Origin: Planctomycetota bacterium
GTDB taxonomy: Bacteria > Planctomycetota > Planctomycetia > Pirellulales > Thermoguttaceae
DNA: 6,148 nt
Assembly (NCBI GenBank): GCA_023397045.1
Contig: JAEWUR010000224.1
Span: forward strand, 1 to 6,148
Direction of reading: 5' to 3'
Positions within the stretch are counted from its first letter, which is position 1. Each line of letters begins with the position of its first letter. The notes under the pieces are model-generated. The model saw only the letters and a program-made list of their open reading frames with translations, was not told the DNA's origin and made no database searches. Made by a program: the position numbers and the translations under genes. Shown here piece by piece: positions 1-4,270 of the stretch.

Positions 1-518
1 AAAGGGCTAGCGACCCATCCCGACCCTGAGTCATGCGCCGGCCATGGTGACATGGCGGGTGAAGCGTTGACAAGGGCACACGCAGGCCAGCCATTGAGCT
101 CCGAAATCACTTCTTTGGCGTGCCGACCTTGTACTTATATGGGGAAGGCAATATGAGAGGCGACGCCAATCGCAAGTCGCCGCTCGACGCCGCGGAGTCG
201 AAGACCCTGCGCATGCGTGGAAACTCTTTGCACGGAAACCGGGAGACCCTGGAAACGCCCTTGTCGAAAAAGGGCGAGGGCCGATCCGCTATGCCGACGA
301 TTCCATACTCAGGTGCAGCGTCTGTGGCTTCACATTCTACGGAGGCGAAGTCAGAAAGGGCGCGTGTGGACCTGGGAACGTATGCAACGTTTGACGCGGC
401 GATGGCTTCCCAAAGTCCAGATCCTACATCCTTACCCCGAAGAGCGCTTTAACGTCATCAACCCGAGGTAAGAGCCGTATGAGGTAGTTCCTCACGTACG
501 GATCCGTGCGGGGGACGC
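1..518 (+). mobile_element. Group II intron remnant, internally deleted and cut by the left window edge
   Basis: The stretch up to about 285 resembles, from memory of related introns, the domain I to IV leader of bacterial group II introns. Examples are GTGAAGCGTTGACAAGGGCA near 59-78, then GGGGAAGGCAAT, then a segment which if translated reads MRGNSLHGNRET. A CGCCCTT/AAGGGCG hairpin lies at 256-276. From about 295 the sequence is suddenly the C-terminal end of the intron-encoded reverse transcriptase/maturase, followed by a domain V-like hairpin at 472-504. The RT domain and most of the maturase domain, normally well over 1 kb, are missing, so the element cannot mobilise itself. The intron 5' end lies outside the window. 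No clear domain VI with a branch-point A is seen after 505, so the 3' boundary given is approximate. Confidence 0.8.
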
Positions 519-543
519 GACCCAATTATCAAAATGGGAGTGA
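295..543 (+). pseudogene. C-terminal fragment of group II intron reverse transcriptase/maturase
   Basis: This frame reads RRFHTQVQRLWLHILRRRSQ, then WTWERMQRLTRRWLPK, then ILHPYPEERF. That is the characteristic tail of group II intron-encoded proteins, just after maturase domain X. Only about 58 residues remain before a TAA at 469-471. Beyond this stop the same frame continues with EPYEVVPHVRIRAG to a TGA at 541-543. Relatives that I recall run through an EPY..VPHVRICAG tail without interruption, because their ORF overlaps domain V, so the TAA is probably a nonsense mutation. There is no RT catalytic YADD motif and no start codon with an SD. The fragment is dead as an enzyme. The family assignment rests on recalled motif similarity, not on a search. 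Confidence 0.8.
472..504 (+). ncRNA. Group II intron domain V-like hairpin (degenerate)
   Basis: GAGCCGTA at 472-479 pairs with TACGGATC at 497-504. The upper stem is TGAGG/CCTCA with a CG bulge on the 3' side. This layout and the AGC triad match group II intron domain V, the catalytic core of the ribozyme. Two departures from the usual 34-nt form are visible. The triad G faces A instead of the usual U, and the terminal loop is TAGTT instead of a GNRA tetraloop, giving 33 nt in all. Catalytic competence is therefore doubtful, though some intron classes tolerate variant loops. Confidence 0.7.
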
Positions 544-715
544 AGTTGGCGGGAGATTCAGACCATGCCGCAAACTATTCGCGACTTTCCTCGGGCTAGA
601 ATTGGCGTCGAATTGGCCTTTCAACCTCGCGGAGAAGTTCAGAAGCGTTGGTAATTGGACTTATCCGCTCTTCTTCCGCATCCGGAGCCCGCTGGTCCGA
701 ATACATCGCTGGAGA
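519..715. other. Intergenic stretch without recognisable gene
   Basis: This lies between the end of the intron remnant and the toxin-antitoxin promoter. Open frames crossing it have no SD and no recognisable protein motif. A short CCCA/TGGG hairpin around 520-538 is too weak to be a convincing intron domain VI. Confidence 0.5.
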
Positions 716-721
716 TATAAT
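693..721 (+). promoter_or_regulatory. Putative promoter of the toxin-antitoxin operon
   Basis: A perfect TATAAT occupies 716-721. A poor -35 match, TGGTCC at 693-698 (3 of 6), lies 17 nt upstream. Initiation near 728 would give a leader of about 50 nt before the antitoxin ATG. The call rests mainly on the -10 box and on the position directly upstream of a short operon. Confidence 0.4.
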
Positions 722-728
722 GGAAGCA

Positions 729-749
729 CTCGCGTTGGAACCGCGCGAG
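729..749. promoter_or_regulatory. Inverted repeat, candidate autoregulatory operator
   Basis: CTCGCG at 729-734 and CGCGAG at 744-749 form a perfect 6-bp inverted repeat with a 9-nt spacer. It sits just downstream of the predicted transcription start and upstream of the antitoxin SD. Toxin-antitoxin complexes of the ParE/RelE class usually repress their own promoters by binding such palindromes. The function here is inferred from position only. Confidence 0.3.
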
Positions 750-777
750 CGGTCTGTAAGAACTGCCGGAGGCAAAT

Positions 778-1005
778 ATGGCTGTTGATGTTGCCCATGC
801 GATAGACGAGTTGTGCGCCCTTCCCGTCGACGATCGGCTGAAAGTCGTCGAGGCTGTTTGGGACAGTCTACCAGAAGAGGCCAACGTTCCAGTTTCGCCC
901 GAACAACAAGCCGAACTGAATCGGCGATTGGACGCCTTTGAAGCGAATCCGCAAGAACTGCTCACCTGGGAGCAGGTGCTTGAACAACTGCGGGGACGAC
1001 TGTGA
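778..1005 (+). CDS. Antitoxin of a type II addiction module (PF09720-like)
   Basis: This 75-residue acidic protein belongs, by its motifs, to the putative addiction module component family (Unstab_antitox, PF09720). The hallmarks are LPVDDRLKVVEAVWDSL at residues 15-31, SPEQQAELNRRLDAFEANP at 40-58 and the C-terminal LTWEQVLEQLR. In this family the protein neutralises the toxin encoded next door, and the C-terminal helix with the W-E pair is typical. The ATG is well supported: GGAGG at 768-772 sits 5 nt upstream. The stop TGA overlaps the GTG start of the toxin gene, implying coupled translation. No classical HTH or ribbon-helix-helix domain is evident, so DNA binding cannot be read from the sequence. 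The gene looks intact. Lability and antitoxin function are inferred from the family. Confidence 0.88.
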   Translation: MAVDVAHAIDELCALPVDDRLKVVEAVWDSLPEEANVPVSPEQQAELNRRLDAFEANPQELLTWEQVLEQLRGRL

Positions 1006-1298
1006 AACACACAGTCCGCTTTCGGCGGGAAATTCCAAACGACATCGCAGTGGCATGTCATTGGTATGAATCTCGCAGCGCCGGACTCGGCGAGCGGTTT
1101 CTTCGGGAGTTGGAATCAACACTCTCACGCATTGCGGAAACGCCGGACGCCTACGGCAAGGGCCATCGCGGAGTGCAGTCGGCAAGGATGCGTCGGTTTC
1201 CTTACGTGGTTCACTTTCTGAATACCGACACCGAGGTAGTCGTTGTGGCCGTGATGTATGGAGGAAGAAACCCCTCGATCTGGCAGGCTCGATTGTAA
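1002..1298 (+). CDS. ParE/RelE-superfamily toxin
   Basis: This 98-residue basic protein has the ParE/RelE toxin fold signature. It shows an N-terminal strand (VRFRREIPNDI), the ACHWYESRSAGLGERFLREL helix pair at residues 18-37, a P-D-A-Y turn near 48-51, then MRRFPYVVHF at 63-72 and the closing VVVVAVMYGGRNPSIWQARL at 79-98. Family members either poison gyrase (ParE) or cleave mRNA on the ribosome (RelE); the sequence does not decide between these. Translation starts at GTG, with a 4-nt overlap (GTGA) with the antitoxin stop, the usual tight antitoxin-toxin order. Length is normal for the family and no lesion is visible, so the module is plausibly active. Its position next to intron debris fits horizontal acquisition, but that is inference. 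Confidence 0.9.
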   Translation: MKHTVRFRREIPNDIAVACHWYESRSAGLGERFLRELESTLSRIAETPDAYGKGHRGVQSARMRRFPYVVHFLNTDTEVVVVAVMYGGRNPSIWQARL

Positions 1299-1350
1299 AG
1301 CCTCGCCGTGAATATCGCCCCCGCCCCTCGCCTCCGGGCTCCTGTCCCCT

Positions 1351-1356
1351 TATACT
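1351..1356 (+). promoter_or_regulatory. Candidate -10 box for a leaderless holA transcript
   Basis: TATACT lies at 1351-1356, so a start about 7 nt downstream would coincide with the A of the holA ATG at 1363. No SD precedes that ATG, which would fit a leaderless mRNA. No good -35 hexamer is present at the expected distance; the region is TCGCCT-like. This is a weak call. Confidence 0.25.
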
Positions 1357-1362
1357 GGTCGC

Positions 1363-2421
1363 ATGGCCGAAAAACCGATTCCTGCGCTCGACTACCTCGC
1401 CCATCCCGACAAATATCCGGCGAAGCCGGTCTGCGCGCTGTTCGGCGACGAGTCGTTCCTGCGACGTCAGGCTATTCTCAGCCTTCGGGCCGAGGTTCTT
1501 GCCGGCGACGACGGCGATTTCTCGCTCAGCAGTTTCGACGGACGGGGTACGCTGTTTCGCGACGTCCACGAGGTTCTTTCGACGGTCGCCATGTTCGGCG
1601 GCGGCTGCCGGTTGGCTATCGTCGAAAACGCCGACGAGTTCGTCAGCCGATACCGGCCCCAGTTGGAGGACTACGTCGCAAAACCGAGCCGCAGCGGCGT
1701 GCTGGTCCTTGACGTCGACTCGATGCCGAGCAACACTCGGCTCTACAAATCGATCGCCGCCGAGGGGCTGCTGGTCGACTGCAATTCACCGGCCCCGGCC
1801 AAGCTGTGTAAATGGCTGATCGATTGGGCCAAAAAACACCACAAGGCCCAACTCGCTCCGGCCGCGGCCGAAACACTCGTCGAACTGGCCGGCCCCGAAC
1901 TCGGACTGCTCGACCAGGAGTTGGCGAAGTTGGCCCTCATGGCCGGCGAAACCAAGACGATCTCGGCCGAGTTGGTCGGACGCAACGTCGGCGGCTGGCG
2001 CACGAAAACCACTTGGGAAATGCTCGATGCGGCCCTCGACGGCAACGTCGCCGAGGCAATGCTTCAACTCGATCGGCTCCTGGCGTCTGGTGAACAGCCG
2101 ATCGGCCTGCTCGGGCAGATCTCGGCCTCGCTCCGGCGTTTCGCCGCCGCCACGCAATTGGTCCTTCAGGCCGAAACGAGTCGCCGCCGCATCTCGGTCC
2201 GCGACGCCTTGACCCAGTCGGGCATCCGCTCGTTCGTGCTCCAGAAAGCGGAACGCCAACTGCGGCACCTTGGTCGTCAACGCGGCGCGCAACTCTATCG
2301 ATGGCTGTTGCAGACCGACCTCGATCTGAAGGGCGAAAGCGCCATGCCTCCGCGACTCGTCCTCGAACGGCTGATCCTTCAACTCGCGCGACGACAGCCG
2401 ACGTCAAACGCCCGAAGCTAG
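1363..2421 (+). CDS. holA: DNA polymerase III delta subunit (clamp loader)
   Basis: The delta subunit binds and opens the sliding-clamp ring as part of the pentameric clamp loader of the replicative polymerase. The product has 352 residues, close to the 343 of E. coli HolA. The N-terminal part is the degenerate AAA+-like module (PF06144): PVCALFGDESFLRRQA at residues 22-37 matches the family's L(Y/F)G-E-FL(R) opening, where delta lacks a working Walker A motif. FGGGCRLAIVENADEF near 79-94 matches the RLVIVENADE motif. The C-terminal collar domain begins around VGGWRTKTTWEMLDAAL (209-225), followed by a family-typical G..PIGLLGQI..SLRRF segment. The gene stands alone after the toxin-antitoxin operon, 64 nt away, with no visible SD. 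Its 3' end is duplicated downstream (2505-2557). The C-terminal 17 residues of this copy end RRQPTSNARS, while the displaced copy would encode RRQPAANARS. Confidence 0.93.
   Translation: MAEKPIPALDYLAHPDKYPAKPVCALFGDESFLRRQAILSLRAEVLAGDDGDFSLSSFDGRGTLFRDVHEVLSTVAMFGGGCRLAIVENADEFVSRYRPQLEDYVAKPSRSGVLVLDVDSMPSNTRLYKSIAAEGLLVDCNSPAPAKLCKWLIDWAKKHHKAQLAPAAAETLVELAGPELGLLDQELAKLALMAGETKTISAELVGRNVGGWRTKTTWEMLDAALDGNVAEAMLQLDRLLASGEQPIGLLGQISASLRRFAAATQLVLQAETSRRRISVRDALTQSGIRSFVLQKAERQLRHLGRQRGAQLYRWLLQTDLDLKGESAMPPRLVLERLILQLARRQPTSNARS
2369..2421 (+). repeat. Direct repeat copy 1: 3' end of holA including stop codon
   Basis: This 53-bp segment runs from GGCTGATCCTTCAACTCGCG to the TAG stop of holA. 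It recurs at 2505-2557 with 49 of 53 identical positions and no gaps. Two of the four differences are synonymous (CGA/CGG, CAG/CAA). The other two change Thr-Ser to Ala-Ala. Confidence 0.95.
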
Positions 2422-2439
2422 CCCGCATTTCTCACGACC

Positions 2440-2503
2440 GTAGGTTATGCTTCAGCATAACACCCTGGCAGACAACGTCTTGTTATGCTGAAGCATAACC
2501 TAC
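2440..2503. repeat. 64-nt palindromic element with perfect 22-nt arms
   Basis: The arm 2440-2461 is the exact reverse complement of 2482-2503; one further A-T pair (2462/2481) extends the stem to 23 bp around an 18-nt loop (2463-2480). Each arm contains TTATGCTTCAGCATAA or its complement, a palindrome in its own right, so the element can form either one long hairpin or two short ones. It lies 18 nt after the holA stop and ends 1 nt before the second holA-tail repeat. No T-tract follows on either strand, so it is not a standard intrinsic terminator, though it may stabilise mRNA 3' ends. It resembles dispersed palindromic (REP or MITE-like) repeats. Confidence 0.9.
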
Positions 2504-2504
2504 A

Positions 2505-2557
2505 GGCTGATCCTTCAACTCGCGCGACGGCAACCGGCGGCAAACGCCCGAAGCTAG
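2505..2557 (+). repeat. Direct repeat copy 2: displaced holA 3' end
   Basis: This is the second copy of the terminal 53 bp of holA, offset by 136 bp. In the matching frame it encodes RLILQLARRQPAANARS followed by TAG, so it is a complete alternative C-terminus with its stop, not a random repeat. It is not translated as part of holA today. The sequence after the TAG differs from that after copy 1. Confidence 0.95.
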
Positions 2558-2919
2558 GCAAACTGGGCAGTTCCAGCAAAGCGATGCGCGTCGTCCCCGG
2601 GCGATATTCCTCTTGCAAAAAACGCCGTTTCTCTCTATTAGGTGCGGCTGCGATTTGCACTTTTTATACCAACGACAATAGGAAATGGCGCTCTGTCGCG
2701 TGTTTACCCTGATTACTAACCCCGAAGATCGTGAAGTTTTCAACGATGTTCAGCGACCAACGGGAGCGGGTAGAAGCTAACCGAGCGGCAGCTCGTATTG
2801 GTTGGCGGCCCTGCCGCCCTGTGGGAAAACACGCTGCTTTTCTCAACATGGACGCGCTATTTCAGGTTAGAAAACGTATTCGAGGGGGAGACGCCCTTTT
2901 GCATCGGCAGCGTCACGGC
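2558..2919. other. Gene-free stretch upstream of the DUF4105 lipoprotein gene
   Basis: No open frame here carries an SD or a recognisable motif. Two short hairpins sit side by side: CGAGC/GCTCG with a GGCA loop at 2782-2795, and GGCGGC/GCCGCC with a CCT loop at 2804-2818. A strong purine tract, GAGGGGGAG at 2882-2890, lies 8 nt before an in-frame TTG at 2899 and could serve as an SD for an alternative start of the next gene. No convincing promoter was found. Confidence 0.5.
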
Positions 2920-3849
2920 ATGTTCAACCAAATCCGCCTCAACACGGCTCGCCACGCCCGACCACTCAGGGCTGTTTCGGCATTGCTCCTTGTGGCCATC
3001 GTTTCGGCGATTGGTTGCCACGGCGTGCCGGACATCGAGGAGCCCGTCGCCCAAGAGGCGATGTTCCCAACCACGCTAAAACTCAACGATGATCTCATCA
3101 AATCTCTGAAACCCTCGAACAATCGCGAGTGGCTGCCCGAACAGGCGGTCCTCTCCTACGCCGACATCAAGGGCAACGAGGTAACGGTTCACAACATCCG
3201 CGATTGCCGCTGGCAGAGTTTCGAGGACTACACGGTTTCGCGGTACGACAAGACCTTCGACCTCGACAAGCTCAAGGCCGTCGACTTCATCGTCGTGCCG
3301 TTCAACGAATCGCCGAGCCTCGGCCACACGATGCTCAGTTTCGCTTTCGACGACGATGAGCATCTGGCCGTTTCGGTCGAAATTCGCAAGGAAAAAGGCG
3401 AGTCCTTCAATGCGATTAATGGCTTTTTTCAGCAATACGAAATCATCTACGTCGTTGCCAGCGAGCAGGACGTCATCCAGCGCCGCGTGAATTGCGATCT
3501 CTCGGATGTCTTCCTCTACCGCGCGACGGCCACGCCCGAACAATCGCGCAAGTTGTTCCTCGACGTCTTCCAGCGCGTCAACAAGCTGTATCGTGAGCCC
3601 GAGTTCTACGACACGCTGACGAACAACTGCACGACGAACATCCGCAACCACATCAACCACCTGAAACCCGACAAGGTGCCCTACGACTATCGCGTTCTTC
3701 TGCCGGGCTATTCCGACCAGTTGGCCTACGAACTCGGCTTGATCGAGCGCCACGGGTCCTTCTCGGAAACCCGCGCCCAGGCGCGCGTCAACTACATGGC
3801 CTATCTCTATCGCGACGATCCCGCTTTTTCCCAAGCGATCCGGCGTTAG
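2920..3849 (+). CDS. DUF4105 (Lnb N-terminal-like) lipoprotein
   Basis: The product is 309 residues from the ATG at 2920. That start gives a clean lipoprotein signal: basic n-region (RLNTARHARPLR), hydrophobic core ALLLVAIVSA (21-30) and lipobox A-I-G-C with the lipidated Cys33. The in-frame frame is open back to 2731, and TTG 2899 with a good SD is a possible alternative adding seven residues. The mature part resembles DUF4105 (PF13387). It has VTVHNIRDCRWQSFEDY (88-104), FDLDKLKAVDFIVVPF (113-128), SLGHTMLSFAF with His136 (133-143) and YDTLTNNCTTNIRNHI with Cys237. The conserved His and Cys suggest a papain/NlpC-like thiol fold, which is inference. A DUF4105 protein of Bacteroides has been reported as a lipoprotein N-acyltransferase (Lnb). 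Whether this planctomycete protein acylates lipoproteins is unknown. It would act at the periplasmic face of the envelope. Confidence 0.8.
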   Translation: MFNQIRLNTARHARPLRAVSALLLVAIVSAIGCHGVPDIEEPVAQEAMFPTTLKLNDDLIKSLKPSNNREWLPEQAVLSYADIKGNEVTVHNIRDCRWQSFEDYTVSRYDKTFDLDKLKAVDFIVVPFNESPSLGHTMLSFAFDDDEHLAVSVEIRKEKGESFNAINGFFQQYEIIYVVASEQDVIQRRVNCDLSDVFLYRATATPEQSRKLFLDVFQRVNKLYREPEFYDTLTNNCTTNIRNHINHLKPDKVPYDYRVLLPGYSDQLAYELGLIERHGSFSETRAQARVNYMAYLYRDDPAFSQAIRR

Positions 3850-3946
3850 CCCGACGCCGGTGAGAACGTACGTCGGCCCCCACCGACAGCCCAGGGAACG
3901 TTCACGTTTGCTCTCGCAGCAACCCGATTTGTCAATCGCCGGCGCG

Positions 3947-4087
3947 AGTGGTCTGTCCAGATCGTCGTTACTAATGGAGGTTCGGCGTGACAAAATCGTA
4001 ACCCGAAGCGTAAGCGAGGCTATCCCTCGCTTACGCTTCGGGTTACGATGTTCGGTCCATTGGCAAACTTCAATTGGACAGACCACT
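3947..4087. mobile_element. 141-bp MITE-like element with 13-bp terminal inverted repeats
   Basis: AGTGGTCTGTCCA at 3947-3959 is exactly the reverse complement of 4075-4087. Farther in, 3973-3978 (AATGGA) pairs with 4056-4061 (TCCATT) in the same register, and several flanking positions also pair, so the arms form a long imperfect stem. The centre contains a separate perfect hairpin (3995-4049). No coding capacity is present and no convincing target-site duplication is visible. A non-autonomous transposon remnant or a structured intergenic repeat are both possible. Confidence 0.65.
3995..4049. repeat. Perfect 25-bp hairpin, planctomycete-type dispersed repeat
   Basis: The arm 3995-4019 (containing AACCCGAAGCGTAAGCGAGG) is exactly complementary to 4025-4049, with a 5-nt loop CTATC. 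I recognise this sequence from memory as a palindrome scattered between genes of planctomycetes; its translated form NPKRKRGIASLTLRV recurs in false ORF calls. It is inserted inside the larger 141-bp element. No T-run follows either arm, so it is not a classical terminator, although it could block or stabilise transcripts of the gene ending at 3849. Confidence 0.9.
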
Positions 4088-4194
4088 AGGCCCGGTAGCT
4101 CAAATGCCGTTATGTCCCGCCGGATCGTTCTATTCGGCGCGTGGTCCAATTCTTCGGCGAGATTGTCGACCGTGGCAGGTGGGCAAAATTCCCA

Positions 4195-4212
4195 CGACAA
4201 ACCACCTTGTCG
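4195..4212. promoter_or_regulatory. Inverted repeat upstream of the sensor promoter, candidate operator
   Basis: CGACAA at 4195-4200 and TTGTCG at 4207-4212 form a perfect 6-bp inverted repeat with a 6-nt spacer, ending 7 nt before the -35 box. A third half-site, TTGTCG, lies at 4163-4168, and a GTGGG/CCCAC hairpin at 4179-4195 overlaps. A regulator binding here could activate or repress the following gene. No regulator family is identified. Confidence 0.3.
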
Positions 4213-4219
4213 GGCGGTA

Positions 4220-4247
4220 TTGACATACCCACCGACTAGGCTAGTAT
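4220..4247 (+). promoter_or_regulatory. Sigma70-like promoter for the CHASE-PAS sensor gene
   Basis: A consensus TTGACA at 4220-4225 is followed after 16 nt by TAGTAT at 4242-4247 (4 of 6 to TATAAT). Predicted initiation near 4254 leaves a leader of about 16 nt before the ATG at 4271. The short leader has no SD. Confidence 0.5.
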
Positions 4248-4270
4248 TCAATTGTTGGCGCATTCTCCCT

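Noticed and set aside
120..452. Plus-strand frame beginning MPTLYLYGEGN.
   Set aside because: It translates the intron's structured leader and then an out-of-frame copy of the maturase tail; the GEGN and MRGNSLHGNRET look reflects ribozyme sequence, not protein.
506..805. Plus-strand frame of 99 codons before the antitoxin.
   Set aside because: No SD, no family motif, and it runs out of frame into the antitoxin gene.
868..1569. Minus-strand open frame of 233 codons over the toxin-antitoxin genes and the start of holA.
   Set aside because: It spans unrelated + strand genes with clear family motifs and shows no motif or SD of its own.
2440..2503. Intrinsic terminator for holA.
   Set aside because: The stem is strong but no T-tract follows on either side, so it does not meet the usual criteria.
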